Source: a virus. Taken from it: 52,184 nucleotides of DNA. The notes beneath the pieces are model-generated. The model was not told the origin of the DNA. It saw only the letters and a list, made by a program, of their open reading frames with translations, and searched no databases. Each line of letters opens with the position of its first letter. The stretch's first letter is position 1. The position numbers were made by a program, and so were the translations under genes. Location: the IMG/VR virus record IMGVR_UViG_3300044858_004443, positions 1 through 52,184 of that record; one strand, written 5' to 3'. Positions 18,001-25,900 of the stretch are shown here, piece by piece.

Positions 18001-21000
18001 TTACGCCATTCTCAACAAAAGTTAAGAATGAATTAAATAATACCGTCCCGGCTAATTTGTGGGTTAAGTCTGCTGGTGTTGCAATGGTTGAAATGGTTAA
18101 TGAAATGAAAAGAAAACTTGTTAGCCTCAAGGGAACTTTGTATGATGATTTTAAGAAATTGTTCTCTGAAATACCCGTAGCAGATTTAAGTACAATATTT
18201 GGTGACATGTTTAAAGATCTCGATTCAGAGGCTCTTAAGGATTATTTTGCCAACCTTTTCCCAACAGCAGAAGAATTAAAGGCAAAAATTATAACAATTG
18301 AAACAGTTCGATCCAAAGACGGATCTGGCGGTGGAGAAGCGCCAAAAGCTTCGCCCGGTTTTACTCCATCAGAGTTAGGACCAACTGACGTAGATTACTC
18401 AAAATATAAAGATTATGTTGAAAGAATGGCTGAGTTGAGAGAAAAGGCGGCAGAGCCTGCGCAGTCTGAAAAGCAGGATCCAAAACAAAGCTTCTTTGGC
18501 AAATTTAAAGATATTATTGTTGGCATAGCTGATTATCTTGGTCCAGTTAAAACAGCCATCCTGGGGGCGCTTGGAGTTGTTGCTGGCGCTGGTGCTGCAA
18601 TACCAATATGGACTGGAATAAAAGTTGCTGCTGTCGCAATTGGAACAGCAGTTGGTGGATTACCAATATTAATAGGAACAGTGATTGGTGTATTAATATA
18701 CTTGTACGCTAGATTTAAATCCGTAAGAGATATTGTAAATGGTATAGCTATGGAAATACGGGATGGTCTTGTTGCTGCATTTAATTTCCTAAAAGATATT
18801 GGAGTTAAAGCATTTGATGAAATTAAAATTGCATTTTCAAAACTATGGGATGGCTTTACTGGGGTTGCTTTGCCAAAAATTGGTGAAATTTGGAATGGTT
18901 TTATAATTGGTTTTACAATTGCATTTGATTGGCTAAAAGAACAAATTGGTAGAAGGGTATCTGTTTTAATTGATATTATTAAAGCTCTTATTGATCCATT
19001 AAAAGATTATTGGAAAACTTTCTTTAAAGCTAGTTTTGATTTAATTAAAAGTTATTTTGAAAATGTTTCGAATATAATTGTAGAATTATTTGCAACATTA
19101 AAAGTAATATTTGAACCAATAATTAAAATTATTGTTGGTGTATTTATTATAATAACTGAAGCTATTACAATTCTTTGGGAAAAATTAAAAACGCCAATAA
19201 TAACTATTGCAACATTTATTATTAAAACATTTACATTTTTACTTCCAATATTTTCTAGCATAGGTAGTTTTATATTTGATGTAATTGGTGGTGCAATAGT
19301 TGGTCTTCTTAAAATTATAAAATTTGTTTTTGAGGGATTGTATAAATCAATTGGCACAGTTGTTAATGTTGCAGTTGGTATAGCAAAAGCAATATTTAAT
19401 GTGTTGAATGCAATCTGGACAAACCCTGTTGTGAAGTGGATCAGGGACTTCTTATTCAGAGTCTTGATGCTTGGAATTTTTATAGTTGCAAGCTTGCTGG
19501 AAGCATTTGCAAAAACAATATTTAATGCATTTAAAACAGTATTTAATATATTTAAAAATATTGCAACATTTATATATAACACACTCAAGCCAGGGCTTGA
19601 ATTAATTTGGAATGTTGTTAAATTTGTTTTTACACCTGTTATATCAATAATAAAAGTAGTAATAGATATAGTTAAATCGCTGTATGATGAATTTGGGTTT
19701 CTCGGTCTAGCGTTAACCCCATTTCTTGCTGTTTTGGAATTGATAAGACGTATTTTTATGATTGTTTGGAATGTTGCTAAGTCTGTATTTAAAGGCATAT
19801 ACTCATTAATTGAAAGTGCAATTGTAATTATAAAAATTGTTGCAAGTGCTATATGGGACGGTTTAGGAAAAGTTTGGGGATTAATCTCACCAATTGTTAA
19901 TGCTTTCTGGGATGGTATAACAACAGCAGCAGGGTTTGTTTGGGATTTACTAAAGACAATGGGTAGTAGTATTTTGGATGTTCTTGGATCAGTATGGGAT
20001 GTAATAGGATCTGTCGCTACAAAATTCTGGGATGGCATAAAGATTGCTGCACAAACAGTTTGGGATTTCCTTAAGACAGTTGGAACAGGTATTTGGAATG
20101 CAATAGGATGGGTCTGGGATATGATTGCTGCAGCATCACAAAAATTCTGGGATCTTATTGTTGCAGGTTGGGGATTGGTCGGTCCAATTTTTGAACAATT
20201 ATGGGAATGGTTATGGAATGGTATTAATTATGCCTGGGATACATTAAAACAAACCTTGCAATTCTACTGGGATCTTTTCAAGGAGATGTGGGGTTGGGTT
20301 GAGCCAGTCCTGTCTCAGTTATGGGAGTGGTTGTGGAATGGTATTAAGTGGGCGTGGGATCAGTTGGTAGAGGTTGTGCAGTTCTATTGGGATTTGTTTA
20401 AGCAAATGTGGGGTTGGATTGAGCCTGTTTTAAGTCAATTATGGGATTGGCTATGGACAGGTATTAAGTTTGCTTGGGATAAGATAACAGATGCAGTCCA
20501 GTTTATGTGGGAAGGCGTAAAGGTTATGTGGTCGTGGATTCAGCCTGTACTGAATACTCTCTGGGATCTGTTATGGAATGGCATTAAGCTTGCATGGGAT
20601 GGAATTACAACTGCAGTTCAATTTGTTTGGGACAAGATAAAGGCAATGTGGGATGCAGTTTACCCTATTCTTAAAACAATGTTGGAGTGGATAAAAGATA
20701 AGATTGGTGCTGCTGTTGATGGTGTTAAGGGTGCATGGAATGGTCTGAAAGATGCGGTTAGCAATACATTTAATTGGTTTAAAGATAAATTCTCAAGTAT
20801 TGGTGGTTTTATAAGAGAAGGTATTGGTGGGGCAGTTGATTGGGTGTCTGATAAATTAGGGAATATTCCTAATTTATTCAAAGGGGCATTAAATGCAATA
20901 ATTAGAGGAGTAAATAATGTAACTGGATTTTCATTTACAATGCCAGATTGGTTGAAGTATGTTCCAGGGCTGGGCGGTGTAGCTGGCAAGACATATAGCT

Positions 21001-21512
21001 TTAGAGATGTCATTCCTGAGCTGCCGCAAGTTAAATACAATGGTGGAAAAATTGGCTCTTACATGAAGGGCGGTATGGCATATGGCTCTTACATGAAGGG
21101 CGGTATGGCATATGGATACGGCGGGATGACAGCAGGGTTCGCACAGCAGGCTGTGCCGGCAATTCTGCATGGCGGTGAATATATAATTAATCACAAAGCT
21201 GCGCAGAGAATTGGAACAGACACTCTTGATGCATTAAACAATTTGCGCTTGTCAAAGCCAAGATACCCAAGAATGCCATCGATTCCAGGCATTTCAATGC
21301 CAAATGTTAGAATCGATAATTCTACACAAGCTCCTGTTGGATCTTCAACATCAAATGTTAATATTTATGTTGATAACTTTATTGGCGAGCCAGAATGGTT
21401 TAATTCAATGATGAAAGATTATAATATGAAAGTTGCTCCAAGAAATCAAAAAGCAGCCGGTTTGGAAAATAGAGTGATAACAACCTACAATGGTCTTAAT
21501 AGAGGCATGTAA
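9021..21512 (+). CDS. Tape measure protein, exceptionally long (4163 aa)
   Basis: The uninterrupted frame of 12.5 kb encodes the tail-length ruler and DNA-ejection protein. A TP901-type tape measure domain spans about residues 170-460 (ADLEQESARVTKLM, GFQVGASANSIKVSLQRMVA). Pro/Gly-rich RPTYGP repeats lie near residues 850-895, long Ala-rich helices follow, and an FKGPNFFQGPNYFAGP repeat lies near 2100. A charged coiled-coil spans about 2730-2890 and hydrophobic helices 3170-3235. Tryptophan-rich 40-residue repeats span 3714-3894, and the C-terminal QQAVPAILHGGEYIINHKAA is typical of tape measures. At about 1.5 angstrom per residue the tail would be near 600 nm, less if the flexible parts are not extended. 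The gene follows the chaperone pair as expected. Confidence 0.95.
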   Translation: MSDTPTPYGDIKFTVTADTSEAAILRQSLAQVSAQINNTVSTVNKLASTQAMLQRITAGTGNSTKVLTGLIAANNKAQVLNNKIISDAVRHHAALTKEIDRLGTSSPKATAALNAQANAMQRLTTSSRELTRALQATSIQQWANRAKGSLTQMNMSILRTTAQTLAFTRALRTAFFSFADLEQESARVTKLMVDNFGSGEEAIRLASEQTKELGKLLDQVTRKFGTSRVLVQSLAGDFAELGIGDIQGLKDLVELTTTVEKLGNVDIEQSQRFVESMLQNILRVKREQYAARGLSLDLTDPKQFSNIIAELRGQLAEFNLVENKTSLSLKDLADAFPEVSAAATTFGLSMTESAALLAPMVASGFQVGASANSIKVSLQRMVAMTKQNSVILGELNQALGPDFDYSAGVSMENIQKLTDGFNNLLSIKGEQGTLELFARLFGVRQGPRMETSFRQLAVFQKALGEMGTTEARIAEVIQKNVNARLKSAGFAETEQIQVKKMVDISNLHRKATENINGQYTKRAKIIREGQKLAFDELTKIYGTTGDESKDFLSKIGTESGKILMSSAFRIEDVAQKQLETELQIGLDTTITKFRIMKEEILAIGRVIVTAFKPLIEFFTPIIQKIRDFVENLGPLGKKAISFGVIFLGLIPSIKLLTVSFRWFFTGALSSIARLATGFGKLGSRIIDVTELVDRGAGALKNWQKATSLPGTTKVLLSGRKRGAITDVSGLDPSAQQVLQQGSTPTSADLKNIFKRAIGLPVGGDALTGLDAAIKAVDATAETAADAADAAATTAKSVSDGVSEALKAGFKGTVFTSNRFMGNTFTGGPGGGGTGRGPRTPGSPRTPTDTRPTYGPPAPGPVYGPAMPPPDTRPTYGPSLPSDARPIYGPSLPPSVTGTSKIPAGGFRVPTTPVLPSIPGPEPVKKAAKAAKKAVKETIDTAAASVATATATVGAAVADVSSTVASVAAGAAETVSEGVSSAVSATKTVASGSKVTKAAAQMTTLKVSEIVSVYDKLGVALPDEYQFLRSLDKEWQVATKTKQKVLKDIAAQAKGGDLTNLGGPLGRIERIGKSEVIFTSPESKRSLKPTSKQIAERALRPDVMVPFGQDEIVSDLLEERLKRVPKVGSTIPAKAKPLAGVIENLKIRGKKIQENINQLAETGMKAAERAAAQADSVLKYGATETKLLADEFKGLTLTPKDTAAGVIEVEREVRVLSEYEKAVEEARIAQKEFEDLTSSASQQDVQRLANKAKATREKVVKLEKTKRNVVRTATKFDIVPAAPVSQELQNFRDITSRKLQLLGPQRTLLPKGVNTQEQVSKALASAVAQEKILLPKGGINQNLKLIAGYRALMVEKIEAINKAIDSGDDVIVKNLKQIGYKSKQEIAKMTSKTSKTQAAAQNRELIRKLAAKSVRLDELDPESPAYDPNAGRRLFTKGMADKVANERIVQQSDSQILNRISPTTDKAKASIIAERNAARTRNAAKEADILNKTINQMTSDYTVEAQQSRSKAVTAFKKTRNALIKKFGSIEAAEVALSNAVNAELAVQKGALSAPTAAVKKTVSRTTSIVASGTAAVKETVDTVARTASSVPFILKDSLGGFRMFHSAASEAVSSSVVASTKTIGSEISRLLDDVIVRALPAGFDPAKAKVMRSVIAEVLAKTPITAASAATPAAQSFMSHVLGGMGDDIARVINSLAPDITSAISAGGISAKGGIVQTAKARAVGSFNKLKSLTTAKILGDLGMLRTGIEAAVFDAVAAAGYAIESTTSSIGEAIRAGTYTEAMIPGYLDELTAKREKRSARAVESGSAGAAAAAEARGEPISRGEKNAARRRKRALERLVKEGRAPDLEAAGSLYDKALAGGKEELDKLLPKTKASVGSAVKEAVGDAAEAAKETASEAVEAVGEKLDEAVKTVSDATTGAIDDATKAVKDKVRAPSTKGMKVEDMGRAELVREKGRLQSAIKKAPLDISVLDEEITKKKALIDAMDPASKGLKTNARIIAEHTALVEKRNALSAKLASSEARLTEVNKRLAETKTAEAASSKKAKPAAAAAAAGAAPTGAPRAPRIPTAAAPAASVAAVTSSAVVEKLDEVIIEFDRSLANFFKGPNFFQGPNYFAGPITAMPNAKFKDVKKRFSDLTDDEKKKVLSGHTKRADEAKARILARKAGATGAGTVDDAAAAASGATAATAAKAGLLRKSLSGLGGLMGSGLVRGAQIGKAALQGMFGIVGKSASEFWKMSAAFINMYTTAISSASSSSRLASISAMIGAKAIAVVGKAAAITDKAIKKLAGSFLALGRTIATTTNAELTRFFASLQKSKILKAWGFLLFTGMLPLIKGFKVLTIGAVKFITTMKFSALIGGFQQLYQTVLRTALSFAALAIKLNAAMLMIAPILILVFSIISKVKRGISGLSPAMDNFKAAWVAIKDAIYILAAPLENLIASFGGIGAQGDSVKRTAGVIWLISKGVRAAAEAFQRFAAGPGLKYMKSAVVPIITRIVNRFILLGRAISAAFGGRSGEAAKNFKGFLYSMLYEAVAFIGKFISLIASALEMFAPTLAKIIDAIVAATITAFRKIMNFAKEVMLLLGSIITVIGGISGQIGIALGGAAIVAGGVGIGLLDIKLKEFEESAKSGGLGAGKAIANGITSGAKKAARGMETLKTLVGEKYGDLMGVGINTALASRIAKDMPKDVKNKIIRSADDARAGGESLGQEIAKGIKKGLTDLKSEFTDKFFGKADSEIDKFVEKLKDGLNEQKDKALEAFDNQIEAIEALGEAEERLTATVEYEEKRREMIRERALDRENYLRERKVAAYEGRAEDVRSLDLTFRKSSVEKDKEIKDFDLDRVKTLQAQNREDAVKVINKQKEQLIKEYDKMFKDFDQRIEDIKVRGFSNEQEFVQMFGNLQNAASVFSDDLSSTFMKAMESLPNAIRESTDPSIGMFSTSMDKMVQEAKRTFGIGVTSASSESILGAAYFLAKGMPGAFRQAFDSGIVSQFVTPFSTKVKNELNNTVPANLWVKSAGVAMVEMVNEMKRKLVSLKGTLYDDFKKLFSEIPVADLSTIFGDMFKDLDSEALKDYFANLFPTAEELKAKIITIETVRSKDGSGGGEAPKASPGFTPSELGPTDVDYSKYKDYVERMAELREKAAEPAQSEKQDPKQSFFGKFKDIIVGIADYLGPVKTAILGALGVVAGAGAAIPIWTGIKVAAVAIGTAVGGLPILIGTVIGVLIYLYARFKSVRDIVNGIAMEIRDGLVAAFNFLKDIGVKAFDEIKIAFSKLWDGFTGVALPKIGEIWNGFIIGFTIAFDWLKEQIGRRVSVLIDIIKALIDPLKDYWKTFFKASFDLIKSYFENVSNIIVELFATLKVIFEPIIKIIVGVFIIITEAITILWEKLKTPIITIATFIIKTFTFLLPIFSSIGSFIFDVIGGAIVGLLKIIKFVFEGLYKSIGTVVNVAVGIAKAIFNVLNAIWTNPVVKWIRDFLFRVLMLGIFIVASLLEAFAKTIFNAFKTVFNIFKNIATFIYNTLKPGLELIWNVVKFVFTPVISIIKVVIDIVKSLYDEFGFLGLALTPFLAVLELIRRIFMIVWNVAKSVFKGIYSLIESAIVIIKIVASAIWDGLGKVWGLISPIVNAFWDGITTAAGFVWDLLKTMGSSILDVLGSVWDVIGSVATKFWDGIKIAAQTVWDFLKTVGTGIWNAIGWVWDMIAAASQKFWDLIVAGWGLVGPIFEQLWEWLWNGINYAWDTLKQTLQFYWDLFKEMWGWVEPVLSQLWEWLWNGIKWAWDQLVEVVQFYWDLFKQMWGWIEPVLSQLWDWLWTGIKFAWDKITDAVQFMWEGVKVMWSWIQPVLNTLWDLLWNGIKLAWDGITTAVQFVWDKIKAMWDAVYPILKTMLEWIKDKIGAAVDGVKGAWNGLKDAVSNTFNWFKDKFSSIGGFIREGIGGAVDWVSDKLGNIPNLFKGALNAIIRGVNNVTGFSFTMPDWLKYVPGLGGVAGKTYSFRDVIPELPQVKYNGGKIGSYMKGGMAYGSYMKGGMAYGYGGMTAGFAQQAVPAILHGGEYIINHKAAQRIGTDTLDALNNLRLSKPRYPRMPSIPGISMPNVRIDNSTQAPVGSSTSNVNIYVDNFIGEPEWFNSMMKDYNMKVAPRNQKAAGLENRVITTYNGLNRGM
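20161..20700 (+). repeat. 120-base tandem repeats encoding Trp-rich 40-aa units in the tape measure
   Basis: Four consecutive units start at 20161, 20281, 20401 and 20521, with a partial fifth from 20641; the spacing is exactly 120 bases. Each encodes a variant of MWGW-EPVLSQLWEWLWNGI followed by K-AWD-L---VQFYWDLFK. Tryptophans recur at roughly 11-residue intervals, the pattern by which tape measures pack in the tail tube. DNA identity is high but not complete, so these are established duplications and not an assembly artefact. Confidence 0.9.
21054..21113 (+). repeat. Exact 30-base tandem duplication near the tape measure C-terminus
   Basis: Bases 21054-21083 and 21084-21113 are identical and encode GSYMKGGMAY twice, followed by GYGG. 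Absence of any difference, even at third positions, points to a very recent duplication, or to an assembly artefact. Confidence 0.95.
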
Positions 21513-21907
21513 TGACAATACAGAAACTATTGACTATTAATTCAACAGAGATAACGGAGCACAATAGAAAAATATCTGTTAGCGAACAAATTGCTGCTAA
21601 TGATATTGATTTAGCATCTGGGCATAGAAGGAGATATTATTCAAGAAATAAAAAGCAGTTTAGTCTGTCTTGGTCATATCTGCCAAGCCTGCAGGCTCAA
21701 ACTGCTGATGGTCGAGTTGGAAGGGATTTTTTAAACACTATAGCAAATAGCTCCGCTGCAGTCGTGGTGGGAATAGAACTCGAGCCAAGCGCTGGTTTAA
21801 CTTCCTATGATTGCTATATTGACTCCTATAGTGAAACTTTAATAAGGAGAGAGTATTCAACTCAATGCGCTTATTATGATGTTTCCTTAACGTTGACGGA
21901 GAGATAG
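21512..21907 (+). CDS. Distal-tail-like minor tail protein, short paralogue
   Basis: A 131-aa protein coupled to the tape measure by TAATG. It aligns along its whole length with the C-terminal 130 residues of the next gene: HNRKISVSEQ, a RRRYYSRNKKQFSLSWSYLP block, then QTADGRVGRDFLNTIA, and YSETLIRREYSTQCAYYDVS. The YSETL-RR and LSWSY-P motifs are shared. Position after the tape measure fits the distal-tail protein (Dit), which forms the hexameric ring at the tail tip. Function is by position and paralogy. Confidence 0.55.
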   Translation: MTIQKLLTINSTEITEHNRKISVSEQIAANDIDLASGHRRRYYSRNKKQFSLSWSYLPSLQAQTADGRVGRDFLNTIANSSAAVVVGIELEPSAGLTSYDCYIDSYSETLIRREYSTQCAYYDVSLTLTER

Positions 21908-21908
21908 T

Positions 21909-22979
21909 ATGGAGCTTGGATTCTATTCATTTTCTGAACCATTTAAGCAAGGAATAGATTTTTATACTGTTGATGAAGCAACAACAATACAGGCTTCACT
22001 GTCAGGTGACGCTACACTATCAGTTAATTTTACAATGCAAATACGATCCTCAACAAGTGTTGAGAGTAATGCTTCAATAACTGCAACAAAAATTGCATAT
22101 GCTCAATCTTCTATAGTGATTGATGGCGTTACCTTAACGCTTGGAACAGGAATAAAGCCAGCTGCTGTTTTGATTGAAAATTCCTCATCAATGACAGTAT
22201 CTGCTCAAAAAATCGCTTTTGCTGCGGTGTCGATTACTTCAGCATCAAATCTTTCTGCCTCAGCACAAGAAATATTAAATGCTACAGTATCTATTGCATC
22301 ATCCTCAAATGCAAATGCAACTATAATTAAACAAGCATTTGCAAGTGTATTGATAAACTCTACTTCTAATGTTTCAGCTCAATCAAAACTTATAAAGAAT
22401 ATAAGTGCTTCATTAAATGGAAATATAAATCTAACTGTTGCTGGTGATTTAGTATTAATCACAATAAGAATAGTTATAAATAATTTAGGTAGCGTTGCTG
22501 CCCAGGCAATTAAATTCTCTAATACATCTATATCTTCAGGCTCTCCATTAGATATTGGCGGGATAAGGACATTCTTGTTATTAGATGATAAACCATTAAC
22601 AAATCACAACAGGAAGTTTGATGTTTCTGTGGAGCCGATCTTTACAGAAAATGTTAATTGGAATAATAGAAAATCTAGATATTATAAATCTACATCGAGA
22701 GGTGCAAGAAAGACTTTTAATTTATCATGGTCATATGTTCCAAATACGCAAACTCACACTGTGGATGGTAAAAGAGGGCGTGATTATATAAGAGAGATAG
22801 CTGGAAAGCCTCAATACCACGTTTTAAAAGTTATAAATTTAGATGAAAATGGCAACACTCCACCTACAGAAACAAGTTATAATGTATTAGTGAAAGATTA
22901 TAGCGAGACTCTGGTGAGAAGGGATATATCTGAAGAGGTGTATTTTTGGGATTGCTCTATAAGTCTAGAAGAGGTTTAA
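21909..22979 (+). CDS. Distal-tail-like minor tail protein with repeated N-terminal domain
   Basis: A 356-aa protein. The C-terminal part (about residues 225-356) is the paralogue of the preceding 131-aa protein (HNRKFDVSVEP, KTFNLSWSYVPNTQTHTVDG, KDYSETLVRRDISE). The N-terminal 200 residues are Ser/Ala/Asn-rich with about four imperfect repeats of roughly 27 aa (SAQKIAFAAVSITSASNLSA and similar), suggesting a beta-solenoid or repeated beta arm. It may be an evolved distal-tail protein with an added arm for sugar binding. The gene ends directly at the hub gene start (TAA then ATG). Confidence 0.6.
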   Translation: MELGFYSFSEPFKQGIDFYTVDEATTIQASLSGDATLSVNFTMQIRSSTSVESNASITATKIAYAQSSIVIDGVTLTLGTGIKPAAVLIENSSSMTVSAQKIAFAAVSITSASNLSASAQEILNATVSIASSSNANATIIKQAFASVLINSTSNVSAQSKLIKNISASLNGNINLTVAGDLVLITIRIVINNLGSVAAQAIKFSNTSISSGSPLDIGGIRTFLLLDDKPLTNHNRKFDVSVEPIFTENVNWNNRKSRYYKSTSRGARKTFNLSWSYVPNTQTHTVDGKRGRDYIREIAGKPQYHVLKVINLDENGNTPPTETSYNVLVKDYSETLVRRDISEEVYFWDCSISLEEV

Positions 22980-25900
22980 ATGCTTACTAAAGGTAGATAC
23001 GATGTAGATATATCATCATCTTTCAATAACGCTATATCTTCAATATCACAAAGAGTAAAACCTCTCATTTTAATAGACTGGCTAGATAGTCGTCATATTA
23101 ATAAATCCGGCAATACGGAAATAGCATCAAGCAACTACACCAATTCTGCAAAAACAAATCAAAATATAATAGATAATGCAGCTGGGCTACTTGCTTCCGG
23201 CAGATCTTTATCGGATAAAGAAATTTTATTTAATAAATCAAGAAATAGAGATTTTTATTTTATACCAAATGAATCTGTTAACGGAATAGAAAGGCAGTCA
23301 TTTACATGGGCTGTTTGCGATGCTAAAGATACAAATGGAAATGTTATTACTGCTAATGGTCAATGGCATTGTATGCCAACAACAAAAGATGAGCATTACG
23401 AGTTTGGATATGAGTCGTCAGTTAAGAGTACAGCAAATACTCATGCAACATTAAATGGTTACGAATTGCAATCTCCGGTTGTCCTGACATATGTGTTTGA
23501 AGAAAGAAAAGTAAATTTAATAAAAATTATAACATCTGAATATAATGGTCAAATTTGTGCTTACAATATAAAAGCATATCATAATACAAATACTATTGTT
23601 TACAATCAAGATGGTGAGATTCCTATTGATTCATATTATTTTAATCATTATTTAGAATCAATTACAAATGATAATATTAATAAAATTTTATTAACAGTTT
23701 ATACAACAAAAAATCCAAATGATTATGTAAGAGTTAATGAAGTTGCTCCAATGTATAGGGTTGATATAACTGATTACATTATAAATTTTAATGTTTCTAA
23801 AGTTCGTGATGTGCACGAAACAAGTTTGCCAATTGCCGGTGGTGGTAGTAATACTGCATCATTGACACTAGATAACGCAAATAAAGATTTTAATTTGTTT
23901 AACTCAGCATCTCTATATGGAAAGTATATGAAAAAAGATTTACGCTGCTTTGTGTATGCAGGATGGGAGAGGGAGTCATACGATAGTGATCAAATTATTA
24001 CATCATTATCTTCAAATATTACAGCAGTAAGTAACACGATAAATGTCTTTAATATTAATGACTTCCCATCCGGGGGTTCCGGAGATGACTATGTTATCAC
24101 CATCAATCCAGGAAATATCAATCAAGAAAAAGTATTGGCAAGAAAGGGCTCTGGTAATTCTTTTTCTGCAATAGCAAGAGGTATCGGGGATACAAAGGCA
24201 AGAAGTCATAATACTGGCGCATCTGTCGTATACGATATATTTGAGTATGTTCCATTTGGAACATTTTATATTGATGAATGGCAGGCTACATCTTCCAGCA
24301 TGACTGTTTCTGCAAATTTAACTGGATGGTCTAAGTTTGGTCAAGATAAAGTGATAACTAAAGGATTTTTGCTTCAAGAAACAACAGTGGCGGAAGCTGT
24401 AGAGCACTTGCTATTAATGACAAATTTTCCTAGAAAAGATATAGATTATTTAATTAATCCTGATAAGTTTTATTTAAAAAACAATTCAGTTATGCATCTC
24501 AATTTTAATGAAAAAAATGTAGATAGATCAAATAATGCTCGAACAGCTTCTTCATCACTTAGGGCTAGATTGTATGCAGTCCCGGAGGGTGGTAATGCAC
24601 GTGATATTAGATTAGATGTTTTAGATAAATACCTTTCTACATATGAAAAAGCACTAGATATAAGGACATCAGTTGCTCCATCAAAAGTAACGGCATCAAA
24701 AGAGATATCAGATCAATCAGGGGAGAGCAAAGCTGTGAATTGGGTGTCGGGTCAATTTATTGCTAATGATGGAAGCACTGTTGATAGTTTTTTCAATGGT
24801 GTTTTTGATGGTTACTATATACCATCAAATACTGGAAATCAACGATTAATAGCCGGCATAAATAAAGGCGGGATCAGGGTTTATTTAAATGATGTAAAAA
24901 TTATAGATGAATGGAGATTTGTTGATTCTGGCACCAATACACCAGAATCTTTTTCTTCTGATTTATATGATTTAACAGCAGGTAAAGTCTATTCTCTAAG
25001 GATAGAGTTTTTTGCAGAGCATAAAATACAAAATGAGCCTTTTAAGATTTTTCTTAAGAAAGAATACGATTCATATTTAGATTGGGTATACAGTCATGAA
25101 TGTTATACAATGGTTGCTAATGATAGTTATGGGAATAGAACTTCAGATTCATATCTAACATTCTCTGCTAATAGCTGGACACCAACTGCTAATGTAAATG
25201 TCATAGAGAGATCCGGTCGGCAAAATAACGGTATTTTATTAGCTAACGTTAAAATATCAGAACAATCTGGTATTGTTTCTGATCTGGATAGTCGATCTGT
25301 ATTGCTTGAATCAAATGCTTATATAAGAATTCCTTATCATCAATCATTTGATATTTTTAATTCTAATAGTATTTCATATACTGGAGATTTTACTATTGAG
25401 ATTTATGCAAAAATGCACAATGGTGCATTCTCTGCAAATGGTGAATATATAAGTTGTTTTAACAATTCCTCTCCATCTAATGGTTTTGAATTTTATTCAA
25501 ACTCTTCATCTAATGGTTTTAAAATGGTTACTTCAAATGGTGTGCAAACAGTATCATCAAATATTGCACTATCAAATAACAGTTTTAGTTTAATAACAGC
25601 TACATATTCAGATAATACTCTTAAGTATTTTATCAATGGTGATTTAAAAAATACTGTTACAACAACTGGAACACTTGTTCCATTTTCTAATAAAGATATC
25701 ACTATTGGCGGCAGAGGTGCTTCCTTTACAGCAGAAACAGAAATTGACTTTGCTATAGAAAATGCTCCAATTACAATTAGATCTTTTTATATAGATGAGT
25801 TTGCAATTTCAAATATAAAATTTGATGATGAGATGGTTAAAGATAGTTATGTTCAAACGCAAATGCAACCAATTCAAGTTATGCCTTTTATATATGGCAA

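Noticed and set aside
19052-20038. Long antisense ORF (328 aa) opposite the tape measure
   Set aside because: Composition is the mirror of the Ile/Phe/Lys-rich coding strand; it has no ribosome-binding site or recognisable domain, and every supported gene runs on the other strand.
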